Positions 49,520-62,040 of a DNA stretch of 64,000 nt are shown one piece after another. The stretch comes from Tetrastigma voinierianum (Eukaryota > Streptophyta > Magnoliopsida > Vitales > Vitaceae). The notes under the pieces were generated by a model. The model searched no databases. It had not been told where the DNA came from and worked only from the letters and a program-made list of their open reading frames with translations. Every line of letters starts with the position of its first letter. The first letter of the stretch is position 1. A program made the translations under genes and the position numbers. The stretch covers positions 1 through 64,000 of the forward strand of contig JAEQBH010002446.1 in NCBI GenBank assembly GCA_016808115.1, written 5' to 3'.

Positions 49520-50490
49520 AATTTCAGCCCAGATAATTAATATTGGAGGAAGATTTCCGAAAAATGAAATGGAAAATATTTGGAAATTTGGAATTGAATT
49601 TACCGGAAACATTTCGATAGATAAGCCCTTGGGCTTAAACCTTTCGCATCCGATTCTGGATCTTCTCAACTTTAAAACTACTGAGAGACTGAAGAACACA
49701 CACGAGGCCTTCTAAGATGGGCTGGGCCGTATTGACCCTTCTCTTTTGTGTATACCTGTCCATTAATAATTTTATTTTCTTAACTTCCAGATATTTTACT
49801 TTATTTTTCTCAAGAATGAAACCAATTTGATTTTTATTTTTATATAGATACCTTTAAAAACAAAAGTTACTTTTATATTAGAGACAATAGTTTTAAAGAC
49901 TTACAATAAAAACATAATAATTTCAAAAAATAAGGATGAATCAACTATTTTGACTTAATATTTACAGTCATTTTTAACTTAAGTTGTGAGATTAAGTTAT
50001 TTTAAGAAATATATTTCATCTGCCCAAACTTTTTTCACTTCTATCCCATTTTCCTTTGCTCCAGTAAGAGATTGATTTTTGTGCATTATAGGTATGAAAT
50101 CACTATCTATCGCCATTCTTTTCATTTATTAAGTGATTATTTAAGCGTAAATATAGATTTTAATTTGTTTTTTTTCATATTTTACTTCATCATGCCCATT
50201 ATGACGTGGTTTTATGTTATCTTAGTATGACGATTTGTTTGTTGTCGTCTTGTTGAAATGATTACTTGTGGTGTGATTCAGCGTCGTATTTAAGTAAACC
50301 AAGTGATAAAAAAATATTGGGTGTCAATATGCTCTCACCAATGATCGCCGTGTCGTAGTAATTTTAGATATATTATTGTGAGCACATTCGTTATGTTATT
50401 AGTCTAAATATTGTGTCATCTTGTATAATTTTTATCGAATTTGATTTTGTGTTTTTATAAAATGTAACACTAGTTTCAATCATTGAAGTT
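49520..50490. other. Upstream region of the minus-strand host gene; AT-rich, no gene
   Basis: 49520-49735 probably holds the 5' untranslated region and promoter of the unidentified gene. An overlapping open frame continues upstream of its ATG but carries no recognisable signal. 49740-50490 is AT-rich and without features. Confidence 0.45.
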
Positions 50491-51060
50491 AGGGGTGGTA
50501 ATTTGTGTCAATGAGTTGTATTATTCGTGTCGATGTGCAGTTGTGTCGGCGTTCATTATACAAGCCGTCGAATAATAAGCGTATCGGCGTTACTAACCCC
50601 TGAAGCCGGCCGAATTCGTTATTATTCGTGTTAGGCGAATCGTCACGAATATAACTATTTAATTTGATTATTTAAAATAATAAGAATTATAATTAATCGT
50701 CCATTACGCCATTTAACACAAATAACTTATTAAATTTAACATGTTTATTAATTTTATTGTTTAAATTAATAAAATTATAATTAATAATCGTATTTACTTA
50801 GCGAGTAACTTGGTAAATAGTTTAATTAATCGATATAATAAAGTGCGGATCGATTCGAATTAATTTGTGTTAAGCGTTCAGCGAATATGGCCCGTTTATT
50901 AAGCGTGTTAGGCGGATTCGGCGCGGTATGATCAACGATTATGTTGCTTCGGCCGTAAAGCGTATTGGGTTCGTATCGTGATGCGTGTCGTATCGAGTAC
51001 AAGTCTGAGTGGAAGTGAACACCGTATTGTTGTCCATCCTTTGTAACGGGCCTACTGCTC
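50491..51060. repeat. Miniature-element-like repeat starting 'aggggtggtaattt'
   Basis: Starts with 'ttaggggtggtaatttgtgt' and is built from 'tcgtgtc'/'gtgttagg(c)g' words around an AT-rich centre ('aataagaattataattaat', seen twice at 50683 and 50768). I recognise this style of dispersed non-coding repeat from many plant genomes. The expected right end ('ccacccct') is not seen, so this copy appears truncated or eroded. Confidence 0.45.
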
Positions 51061-51269
51061 CGGCCCACTACGACGGTACTACCTTGGAACCATCAAATCA
51101 ATATCACCACTGACAGAACTACAAAGCTTAAGCGGTACGCTCCCACCATATATTGCTTTACTATTAGAACCAATCCTAACCCGTTGGTCTCTCCCGATTC
51201 GAATGATGACGTGTCAAGAGAAGAATCCCTAATGTATTATGATCTCAACCGTACAGTATCCGTACAATC

Positions 51270-51454
51270 TATTCCAAACCCCGCGCGTTTTTTGAAAATT
51301 TCATTATTTTTAATTCCAGGAATTCCAAAATCTCCATTTTCTCTGTAATGTATAAAGTATAAACAGAGAATTTTACGAGAAGAGAGTGAGAGAGAGCTAG
51401 GTTGACGAAGAGAACGACCTAGAAAGACCCAGGAGGAGGAGACAGGGGAACGAA
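51270..51454 (+). promoter_or_regulatory. Promoter and 5' untranslated region of the WEE1-like gene
   Basis: A 'tataaag' box lies at 51351-51357, about 100 bp before the ATG, followed by a GA-rich leader ('gagagtgagagagag', 51382-51396). A 'aaaccccgcgcg' sequence (51276-51287) loosely resembles an E2F-type site, which would suit a cell-cycle gene, but the match is imperfect. An in-frame stop at 51398-51400 and the absence of another ATG support the start at 51455. Confidence 0.5.
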
Positions 51455-53903
51455 ATGAAGGGTACCCTAGCAAGGCATTTGACGGTTCAGCTAGGTCAAG
51501 GTTCTCGCTTCCAGAACATTCTGGGATCGGAACCCGCCGCCGACAACATCGACGCTGATGTCGACGACAAAGATTTCATTATCGGCCAAGATTTCTTCTG
51601 GTAAATTTCACGTTTTTTTAATGGTGAATTTCGATTCGAGTGGAAGCTCAATTTGATAATTAATATTTTTACTGTACCGAATTCAGGGCGGTTGTTGATA
51701 TTTTATTTATAGTGCTGATTGCTGAAGATTGCAAAAGAAATGGATTCAGTTATTGAAGAATAGATTGATATTGCTTTCTGTCTTATGGGTTGATTTTTGT
51801 TGAATGCAGCACTCCTGACTACATCACTCCCGATGATCGAAATATTTTGAATGGTCTGGATTGCGACAAGGTGATTTTTTTTTCCCTTTTGGTGAGGATT
51901 TTGAGATTATGTGTGGTATGATCTATGATAGGAGAATTAACACTTCTTGCCTTTCCTTTCATAGGATTACATCCCGTGTCCCAAGTCCCCGGAGAAGCTA
52001 AAGACTACAGGAATCAAAAGGCAAAGGCAGGGTAAGATTGGTTGTTGTAAAAATCAGGTTTTGATATTTTCTGATGACATTGCTAGAATTACTATCTGGA
52101 CCATGATGATCTCTTTTTTAGCATCACAATCTCTTTTTGACTTGATTCAGGATGTCTTATAGTGGGTGTGCGGGCGACCATACAGATAGCTAGTGTACGT
52201 ATATCATCTTTGAGCCCTTATTTCTGTTTCTCTGATTTAAACTTCTTTTATCTTCAAATGAAGATACTCTGAATCTCTGATTTGAATTTTACACAAACTT
52301 AAGAGAACTAGCCCTTTTCTCATGACCAGGGTTCCACGAGACATATAGACGGGTCTAACAGTAATGTAGTAGTTATGTTGGAAACCCATAATCCCAATTA
52401 GAAAGTAAATTAAATGCGAAATTAAAATTGATTATGTGAATACAATATCTTGTAATTGGAGGTAGGAATTATCTTTGTGTTTTACATATCTCAGAGCAGT
52501 GACCCACAAATTTTTCTCAGCTCTTAACATTCTACTTTCTATTGTTTTTGTTTGATTGTTTGTTAAACTTTCTACGTAATCTAGCCCCTTACTGGCAACT
52601 GAGTCTCAATTAATTTATGCAGATGATACCTTATTAGATTTTCCCAATTCCACATTGTTTGATCAACCAACATTGGAGCTAGAAAGAGATACTTTTGGTA
52701 TGTATGAAGTTAAGATGGAGAAAGCCATAGGAACTGGATCACAAAAGAATCCAAGCTACGTTTCACAATCTGCAGTTGCTTTACGCTGTCGGGTTATGCC
52801 TCCTCCTTGCTTAAAGAACCCATATCTGAAGAATGCTTCTGAAATTGACATAGATCCTTTTGGAAATCAAAGATCAAAAAATATTCAATTTATAATTTGT
52901 GTTCTTTTTGAAAGAAATTTGAATAAGTAGATCCAGTTTCAATGACTGTCGATGAGGCACACTAGAAGCACCTCCATATATCTCACTCCTCATTGCAATG
53001 TACCAAATCATAAGATCCTGTATTTTGCTTTGTTGTCTGCTATGGGTGACATTACCATCACAAAGTTAAGAAAGTGTTAAAGCATCATCTTTTTATCACC
53101 TAATATCTCCAGGAACTTTTCTCTTATCTTTATCTTTATTTAGTTAGGGCCTTGGGTGGGATTGGTGCTGATTATTATAGTGTCTGTTCTGATTTAAATT
53201 TTATATCTTGGGTTTTAAATTTATAAAGCTGCAATACACAGGTTTTTTCCCGGCACTTATTGGTGGAGATGGCCTTTCCCGGTATCACACAGATTTCCAT
53301 GAAATTGAGGTGTCTAACCATACCCCAAGCCTTTACATTTAAGAAGAATTGATAGTTTTTAATATTATTTGTAATAGTATCCACTCTCTATATTGTCAAC
53401 CTTTTTGGGGTGGGATATTTGGCAATTAACATGTTTTTTCCTCAGCAAATTGGTGACGGGAACTTCAGCCGTGTTTTCAAGGTTCTGAAGAGAATTGATG
53501 GTTGTATGTATGCAGTGAAACATAGCACAAGACCATTGCATCAAGACACAGAAAGGTAGCTTCCTCATGCTTCTTGATATTTGTAGCATTTGACTCAGCA
53601 GCTTGCTTATGCAATATCTGCAGGAGGAAGCACGATGGAAATCTAGCTTTGGCAGCTTTAGGTTTGTAAATCTTTCACAAAAGTTAGCTTCGTTATTCTC
53701 CACAAATTTGGCATTGTTTGTTTACCTAACCAGAATTGTCAATTTGTCCTTGTAGGATCTCATAAAAACATTGTAGGCTACTTCTCTTCATGGTTTGAAA
53801 ATGAGAAACTCTAAATCCAAATGGAGCTTTGTGATTTCAACATCCTTCGAGATCTTCTCACTTGTTCACCAGAAGGGGAGATCACCAAGTCATGCATCAA
53901 GGT

Positions 53904-53905
<2 letters not shown>

Positions 53906-53984
<79 letters not shown>
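53906..53984. repeat. (TA)n microsatellite in a WEE1 intron
   Basis: About 79 bp of pure ta dinucleotide directly after the donor site of the exon ending at 53901. Long Tyr/Ile reading frames across it on both strands are artefacts of the repeat. Confidence 0.95.
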
Positions 53985-53990
<6 letters not shown>

Positions 53991-54559
53991 CAAGTCCCAA
54001 GTAAGAAAATTGAGTCCATAAGTGATATGGTGTAACATATGGTACAAGTACAAAATTAACAATAGAAGAGAGTATGCCAAGGGTCAACTTAAGAGGATGA
54101 TTTTGGACAAAGACAAACATTGTCTATAGTAGGGGAACAAATCAAAAGCCCAAACCAATTGATTAAGAAAATTACGTTTATGACACAGACCTAATGTATA
54201 TACTAGATTGACCCATAGAAGAGCACATACCGAGAGTCAAAGTAAGAGGATGATTTTGGACAACTGCTACTTTAGCAGAACAAAATCAAAAGCAAAAATC
54301 ATTTCTGGAGCACCTATAGTTGAAAAAGACCTAATGTGCCAGATAAATAGTCATTTCAAATGTGGAGTGCCTACAAATGTTTTGAGTATTCAATCAACAA
54401 TTTTCTTCCTTTCTCTTAGACTGTGTCCTAAATATGTCTCCTGATAAATTGTATCTTTTAGTTCACCATGGCATTTCAAGTTATCTTTATTTTCCATATC
54501 ATGCATAACAAGTCCATCTCTTGTAATATGTGACCAGTTTCAGGGTGTTAAGAAGTGAT

Positions 54560-54830
54560 ACTTTTTTTGTTTTGTTTTGTTTTATTTTATTTTTATTTTG
54601 TGATAAATCTATGGGTCTGTTTGGTTCCTATATTGAAAATTGTTCTTGTTCTTTGAGTTTAGCATTTTTTGTGTTCTTTGTGTTTTTCAGAACAAAAAAA
54701 AAGGGAACTAAATGTGTTCTTGTGTTTCCTTGTTCTTTTTGTTTCTCAGAATAAAAAACAGTTTTCAAAAACTGTAAACAAAGAAGCCTTAACTTTTTTT
54801 TTGGCTCCATTTTTTTTATGACTCCATTTC
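54560..54830. mobile_element. Miniature DNA element in WEE1 intron
   Basis: A block from 'gggtctgtttggttcc' (about 54612) to 'actgtaaacaaagaagcc' (about 54790), with a T-rich left arm and an A-rich right arm. It shares 'gaataaaaaacagttttcaaaaactgtaaa' style sequence with the tandem units at 38720-39235. It is non-coding. The ends suggest a non-autonomous hAT-like element, but no target duplication was identified. Confidence 0.45.
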
Positions 54831-56215
54831 TTATGGTGTGGTGTGCCCAAATGCTATGAAAACTGAACATCTAAATGTACTAGGACCTTAGTTTTTAGCT
54901 GTTGTTTAACACTTTTCACTTGAAATTTGTCTGGTGCCAAGAACTTGCAATTTACCCATGAAAAAGGAATAAGCTCACCTGGACGTAAAACCTGATAACA
55001 TTTATGTCAACGGTGTTTACAAACTTGGTGATTTTGGTTTGTGCAACTCTTCTTGATAGAAGCCTTCCAATTGATGAAGGTGATGCGTTATGCCACAAGA
55101 AATCTTAGACCAATGACAAGTATGACCACCTTGACAAGGTTGACATGTTCTCCTTGGGAGCTGCTATCTATGAACTTATTAGAGAGGCTCACATTTGCCT
55201 GAATCAGGATATCAGTTTTGGCGAATCTTAAGGAGCTTCCACTTCTTCCTATTATTCTTTGCAATTCCAGAACTTACTCAAGGTACCAAACATGACTACT
55301 TTATTAAAATTGCCTTACCATTTTTTTTAGGACAGGAAATGTTTCCATGTTTTACATTTGGTGTTTCTGGAAGACAGCTCAGGGGAAGAATAATATATAG
55401 TTTGATTAGAAACCTACTCATCTTACATTATGTGAGATTATAAGTTTCATGTAAGGTGCCTTCAGATTAAAATATAAGGTTTGGTAGTGCTCTTTCGCCA
55501 ATCTAGCCTCTGCAGTTTTCTTTCCTTTTAAGCTAAAAAAATCTTGCAATTCTGAATTCTTATGTTGGGCAATGTTACCATTTTATTTCTTCTCAGGCTA
55601 AGTAGTATTTTCAATATAACATGGTTTCTGTGGTTTGCAACGATGACTGGGAAATAGCTATCTATGATAAATATGGTCTGAAAAAGTAAATCCATTATTT
55701 GTGGGAATTGGAAACATCCTACCTTGTACTAGCTTCTAAGCACACCTGGAATGACTTGAACCTGTAATAACCTGTGAGTAAGAAAAGATGAAGCAAGTAC
55801 CACACTTTCATTGAAGAAATTAAAAGAAAATTTGTCTATATCTGTAACTGCATTTCTTTACACCTATAAGAAATGAAATTGGTGGCTGGTATCATTCCAG
55901 CGGTAGTTAGAATTCATTCTTGAATTGCCTGCAGACACTCCCTTTACTATAATATTGAAAGGCAACTTTTACTGCCATTTCATTATTTTCTTTTTATGCT
56001 ATTCTGTAGCCTCTAGTCAAGATGATCTTGCACTATATGGCTGATTTATCTAATAGTCCAATAATACTTCAGGCAATGCTGGATCCAGATCAATTAGCGG
56101 CCTTCAGCTAAAGCTAGTAGAAAATCATTTTTGACCGGCTTCAAAGAAATGCCAGAGCCAAGCACAGTCATTCTGCAACAATTGAACTTTGACTGGAATT
56201 GAAGCTATGATTAAG

Positions 56216-57200
56216 AGATCAAATATGCAACCAGTTGTGTTTTGCTGGTCCTGACAAACAAGTGATGAAAAAGATTATGAGTTTCCAAAATTTGTGCAAT
56301 AGCTTTTTGTCCCATATATGCACCATTTTTCTCCCCAGCCTGGTGCAGAGTTTGTAAATTGTCAAAGGAAACCTTGGGGATGCTGTAATTTTTACTGTGA
56401 TGGAATGCAGTGCTAATGAAGAAGTCCTTTTGATTTTGGCTTAGCTGGTTGCTACATGAAGCAGATATCAGCGAAAGAGTTTAGTTGACAGTGAGGATAG
56501 CATTCTAGAAGTTCTTTAAATACAGGTTTGCCAGTGATTTTATTTTCCTAATACTCTGAAAAGTTCTGCATTTCTAGGTTTGTATGTTTACAATTGTCGC
56601 CTTCAACCTTTCATCCTCATTCCTAACGTGTTTTAGAAGAGAAGCATTCAAAACAATGCTAGAACCGATGGATAAACATCTCTATCAGCCTATTGCCTTG
56701 TCTGCTATCCGTATAAGCAACCTCACTTAGTCACATGTAAGAAAAACCTAAACACTTAATCCAAATTAAACATTGGCATGTAGATCATTGTATAAGGTTG
56801 TGACCGTTTCTTTGTATTACATGACTATTAAGCTTCTACATCAAACAAAACACCTACACACATTTGCCATTCATCTCGAATATTTCCCTGTTGAAATGAA
56901 TATAGGCCTTTTCCATATGATGTCAACCGTTTGTTTTTGCCAGTGGACAAATCCATGATCTGAACACATTGTTTAGTGAATTATTAGATGTTGAAAACTA
57001 CATTTAACATAAACCAAAATTCTAATATTTCTATATGCATTCCAGGCAAAGCTTTGTCCAGAAAAAGTTCAATGATTGCTATCCTTTTCAGCACGGTATC
57101 TTATATTTGGCTTATGCAACCTAACTAATGGGGTTTTGTTGGAAGCACATGTGAAAATCTAGTATGAATGAGAGAACTTAAAATCAAGACATGGTGAAGG
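56216..57200. other. 3' flank of the WEE1-like gene; no further gene
   Basis: Probably 3' untranslated and downstream sequence. Only short frames without recognisable domains occur (for example 56773-56958, plus). Confidence 0.45.
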
Positions 57201-59923
57201 TGTCACTCTGACACCCCAAATTCAGGGGGTCCGTTGAAAACCCGTCAATCTGTTGAAGATTTGTGGATGTCGGGTAACCCGGCACCACACCATTGAGTCC
57301 CCTTTTCCTAGGACCCAGATTTAACGAAAATCGGGCAAAGTCTATTTATGCATTAGACTCTACCCCTAAAATCTGACTTGTGCAGTGCGTGGCAGCTTTG
57401 TTGTCCTAATATTATCTGACGACCACCATAGGATTCACGTCTGATAAAAATGGCCACACTAGGACCCATTTATCCATACTCAAACATATAAGCACATAAC
57501 TATAGGACCATAGTTCATAAGAGTTTAAATTTACTAAATCTTATACAAAACATATATCAAAATTAAATTATAATATATGTTTTACAAAGCCAAATCAAAG
57601 CCACAATCGGAGCCTTCATTATCGGCTCTAGTAGGCGCCATCTCCACGCACATCTCATGTACTGAAAGGGGTTCCTAATTGGTGGCTTGTGCCCGAGTAA
57701 GTGAAATCTACAAGAATTTCATACACGAAGTTAATCACGTACGATGAGTGCGTGCCACAAGCACATTCCAATCATGATTATGTCAATCCTAGAATGTAAT
57801 CTACATTACATAAATGAGATGTTACTCCTCATGATCCATGTACCAAGTCCTCATTGACTTCTCTCAATATGCAATATGCCATGTATGAAAAACAATCTTC
57901 AAAACAAATATATTTGTTTTATTTGTGGACAACCCTCCGATATTAATTAGTGGACATACTCTGATAATTTACTTTGTGGACAACCCTCCGATATATAATA
58001 TTGGACATATTCCGATAAAACCGCTTTATTCGAAAGCCATGTTAGGAAACCTCCGATCATTCATGCGACTTTTTTGGACTTTGTCCCTAAACCGAAACCA
58101 ACATCAACACCAAACACAATGTTGATTTTCCCATGCACTCACACCCATTTCATGCGATATACTTGTGCATAAATGCAATGCAATATGCCATTGCCTATCA
58201 CCATGTTACATATATATGAGTGCTATATGTACATGCCTACTCATGCATTTCAACCCATGCATCAATTGGAAAGTTATATCAATGAACACATAAATTCCAA
58301 GTAATTCACACGATTCATGCCAACATATCAATATACATTGACATCATAAGTCATTACCACTCGAGTACTTGACATAATTTAACCTCGAGGGGCTAATTGT
58401 GACATATCAGTCACAAGTAGCCTACATGAACTCCATGCAATGACCTCAATTATACACAAACTCATGCATTTCCCCAAGCCTCATGGATAATTATATTAAC
58501 ATGCATATAATCACCAACCAACATACACCAATTTCAATGTATTAGACCACATGCGTCATCACAACCAAGCAATTTGCACACTTTGTGCTACAATTAAATT
58601 TTTCAGAAAATATGTGGGCACCAAATGCCATTCACAGGCATATGTCCAGATTCTAGACTCAAGGGGCTTTTCGTAGAGTCCAAGAACACAAGAATCGGAG
58701 TTCGGACGAGAAAGTTATGACCATCCAAAGTTGGAGCCTCCACGCAAATAATGACTTGCAGCGCGAGAACCGCGAAGACCTCGCATTTCGTCATTTTCGA
58801 ACATAATATGAGTCCAAATTGTATTAAGTTATATATGAATGGATTCTAGACTCAAAGGGCTTTCCATAGGGTCCAAGAACTAACGAATCGGAGTTTGGAC
58901 AAAAAAGTTATGGCCATCCAAAGTTGGAGGCTTCACGTGAACAGTGACATACGCGAACTCAGAAAAATGCGTTTTTTCTAGTTCTCTAAATGCCATCAAG
59001 CGACCTAAAGCTCCAACGAAGACCAAGCGACTCTAGATGGAAAATAAACCCAGAAAGTAGGAAGGTTCCACCTCTTGAAGCGAGCAACTCACAGGAAGGA
59101 AGTCAGCGGATACTTCACTGAACCTGAAACTTCGACTCCTCGAACCTCTGGCAAGAGCCTTGGCAAAACTCGAGGTTTACGGTATCCACGCATGGCCCTC
59201 GCCAAGTACTTTCCAGAACTTTAAGTCTTGGCCTGACGAGATGACCACTTGACTCGGAAGTAGATCTTAGAGAAAGTCGAGTTTCTCTCTCCCAACTTTT
59301 CTTCTCAAACACGAAATCTTGACGAAATTGTGTGTTATCGGTACTCATGCATTAGCCCTCGTCGAATAGTGAACTTTTACAAATATTGGCTCGACCAGTT
59401 CCGACCACTTGATCTCAGTAGATCGGTAGAGAATGAGGAGTTTCTCTAATTTCTCTCTCGAACTCACACCCATTGTCAAAAAAATGGGAACAAAATCTAA
59501 TTTTTCTTCTCTTTTCCCTTTTTTAAGTTTAAGTTGGACACGGGACCCACTTCGCTCCACGGTTCTATGACCCGTCCGGGTTCATTTATGTCCCGAAACA
59601 ATTTATTTATTTTTCAGTTCAATTCATTTTAAATGAACTTAGCACAGTTATTTCTGACTCAGGAATTCTTGTAAATCTAGTCCCCCTTGAGTCATTGCAG
59701 CTCACCACTTTCAGAAACTCGTAAAAAAAATTCCGATTGTCTCGAGTGCGTGAAATTTTTAAGGTCACTAACTAGATTTTCTGAAGAACTGACTAACAGT
59801 CTCAATCCATTTCGTCATCAGAGATCTAGAATTTTCTAGGCTTCCCTGAACCATTATGGCAATTTATTATTATTATTATTATTTTGCCATTTTTGAAAAT
59901 TTCTAATTTTCCAGCGTTTATTC
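57201..59923 (-). repeat. 3' LTR of second gypsy element
   Basis: 2.7 kb. In element orientation it begins next to the polypurine tract with a decayed TGTAACGCCCGG-like start ('taaacgctgg') and ends 'ggggtgtcagagtgaca'. It contains two copies of the 'attctagactcaa(g/a)ggg' and 'tccaagaac' block (58648 and 58848) and an (att)n run at 59863-59883. It shares blocks with the nested element's LTRs. No gene is present. Confidence 0.75.
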
Positions 59924-59935
59924 TTCCCCACAAAA

Positions 59936-60413
59936 AATTTCGGTCCCGAAATTCACACATATAACACACACGTATACATGCATATGCAGGGTTACTCTAG
60001 TTCCAATGTAGACTTCCAATATTGAAACGAACACACATTTGTCCTCAAATAGGAAAGGATAGGTGGCCGCATCGTGTCTCGCGTTCCCCGATTGCCTCCT
60101 CCACTCACGGTGTTGCCTGGCTTTCCTTAAGCGCCACAGTCTTGCGTTGCAAAACCTGATCCCGGCTATCCATGATATATACTGGTCCCTCCACGAAGGT
60201 CCCATATGTGTCAACCGTAATCTCTCCCCAATCCACCACATGAGCTGGATCTGGAGTATATTTTCGGAGCATGGAGACGTGGAACACTTCATGGACACTT
60301 GATAAGCTCGGTGGTAGTGCCAAATGGTACGCTAAAGTGCCCTCCCTCTCGAGTATCTTGAAGGGCCCGATGAACCTCGGCAAACTTCCTAAACGCCAAG
60401 CACGACCACTCAT
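59936..60413 (-). pseudogene. gypsy pol C-terminus: integrase tail and chromo-like domain
   Basis: A 102-codon frame (60413-60105, minus) contains RFIGPFKILEREG, then LALPPSLSSVHEVFHVSMLRKY. This is the module at the end of plant gypsy integrases that binds chromatin or DNA non-specifically. An overlapping frame (60298-59918) carries the last part, ending NFGTEIFCGEE just before the polypurine tract. A frameshift near 60105 separates the two. Confidence 0.8.
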
Positions 60414-60523
60414 CTCTTAGGCATCACCTTGAGAAGGCGTGATCGTGACCTCAACTCTGGGGTCACGCCATGCGTAGGTGTAGCTCTTCTGCAGACTTTG
60501 AGCCATAAGAAGATGCTTCTGTA

Positions 60524-61325
60524 TCAAACCCACCTTCTCCAAGGGTCTCTAATCAGATCCTGACCAGTGATGGAACTCTCTCCTACCTTTGTCGAACAAA
60601 TTGGGGATTGACATGGCCTCCCATATAAAGCCTCATAGGGTGCCATCTGTATACTCGCCTGATAACTGTTATTGTAGGCAAATTCCACTAAGGGTAGGTG
60701 CTCCTCCCAGCTACCCTTAAGATCCAGGACACATGCTCGCATCATGTCATCTAAAACTTGTATGGTCCTTCACCCATTGACGGTTGTTCTGAGATGGCTT
60801 AGCGATTAACTCATCGTCCAGCTTTGTCCCCATAACCTTTTGGAAAATCTTTAAAAGTGTGCGAAAAATATCTGGGCTCCTGTCCGTCGATGATAGAGGC
60901 CCGACCTCCATGTAGTAGAACAATCCTCACAAATATACAATCGCGGGGAATTCCTCAGCGTGAAGGTCATCGCCGCCGCGAAAGTGTGCTAACTTAGTGA
61001 GCCGGTCCACTATAGCCTATACGACATCATGCCTCCGCTGTGTCCTTGGCAAGTGGGTCACAAAATCCATCGTGACATGCTCCCACTTCCACTCTGCTGC
61101 CTCCAAAGGCTGGAGTAGCCCTGTTGGCTTATGGTGCTCAGCTTTTACTTTCTGACATGTGAGACACCGTCGAACAAAATCCCCAACGTGTCGCTTCTTT
61201 TCGCTCCAGTAATACTGGCGACAAAGATCATGGTACATCTTCGTGCCACCTCGATGCACAACAAACCGAGAGCAGTGGAACTCCCGAAAGATCTCCTCTC
61301 TCATATCAGTCAGTTGGGGAACCAC
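60524..61325 (-). pseudogene. gypsy integrase core, broken
   Basis: The upstream frame (61325-61017) holds the His-Cys zinc-binding region (VHRGGTKMYHDLCRQYYW, then CLTCQKVKAEH) and the start of the catalytic core (WEHVTMDFVTHLP, with its first Asp). The downstream frame (60745-60524) holds DLKGSWEEHLPLVEFAYNNSYQ and APYEALYGRPC from the core's end. Between them (about 61016-60746) the second Asp and the Glu region are scrambled by indels, so the enzyme would be inactive. Confidence 0.85.
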
Positions 61326-61492
61326 GATCCATCCTTATACCGAAGATTACAATTTGTGTGGATGGCCTAACCTTCGTCACCCGTACCTGATTGTACCCGG
61401 TCCCTGATGGACAATATCTCTACATCCTACCCTTGGGACTTAGTCACCCTGCTCAGTAGGGATGGCGTAGCTACTAAACTCCCTAGCGCTCC

Positions 61493-62040
61493 CTAAGCCT
61501 GGTCACTGTATTGCAGCCTAAACTGTCCCACAGTCTCGAGCATTTGCCACTCCCGGGAAGCTACACTAGCCAGTACTCCCCTTGACTTTCGACTGAGTGC
61601 ATCAACCACTACATTTTCCTTACCAGGATGGTAATGCAAAGTGAAGTCATAATCCTTAAGATACTCCATCCATCTGCGTTGCCTTATGTTGAGGTCCCGT
61701 TGGGTGAAAATATACTTCAAACTCTTGTGGTCTGAAAATACCTCAAACTACTCACCATACAAGTAGTGCCAAATCTTTAAGGCAAAGACAATGACTGCCA
61801 ACTCCAGATCATGTGTAGGGTAATTCTTCTCGTGATTCTTTAGGCATGCGGAACCATAGCCTCTGACCCTCTGGTTGCATCCAAGACACATCCCAGTCCA
61901 TCCTAGAGGCCTCACGATTACTTGTGTACCTGCACGTCCTGTTTAGGACTATCATAATTGGAGTTGTAGTAAGCCTCCTTTTCAATTCCTGGAATGCCTT
62001 CTCACTCAGGTCATTTCACTCGAATTTTGACCTATTTCCT
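61493..62040 (-). pseudogene. gypsy RNase H domain, broken
   Basis: Begins with 'EKAFQELKRRL' near 62000, then a degenerate SDAS block, then 'HEKNYPTHDLELAVIVFALKIWHYLYGE' in pieces (about 61840-61745). One stop follows, then 'FSDHKSLKYIFTQRDLNIRQRRW' and 'YHPGKENVVVDALSRK' (61720-61560). The family enzyme removes RNA from RNA/DNA hybrids during reverse transcription. Confidence 0.8.

Larger units (their letters stand above)
51455..56215 (+). pseudogene. WEE1: WEE1-type cell-cycle protein kinase, disrupted
   Basis: Exons I can place are 51455-51600, 51810-51870, 51965-52031, 52623-about 52898, 53242-53309, 53446-53555, 53624-53661, 53756-53901, about 54935-55290 and about 56069-56200; the first eight have AG/GT borders. 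The N-terminal part has plant WEE1 signatures: MKGTLARH, CTPDYITPDD, CPKSPEKLK, ALRCRVMPPPCLKNPY and GGDGLSRYHTDFHEIE. The glycine loop IGDGNFSRVFKV and ATP-site Lys (AVKHSTR) are intact. Then TAA replaces the expected Tyr codon at 53812-53814. One extra base precedes the catalytic HLDVKPDN region (about 54975), and another follows GDFG. Further shifts lie near 55085, 55185 and in the last exon. WEE1 phosphorylates the inhibitory Tyr of CDK in the nucleus. As written this copy cannot make a kinase; sequence error is a real alternative. Confidence 0.85.

Noticed and set aside
53795..54120. Several frames with long alternating Tyr-Ile runs
   Set aside because: They are direct translations of the (TA)n repeat on both strands.
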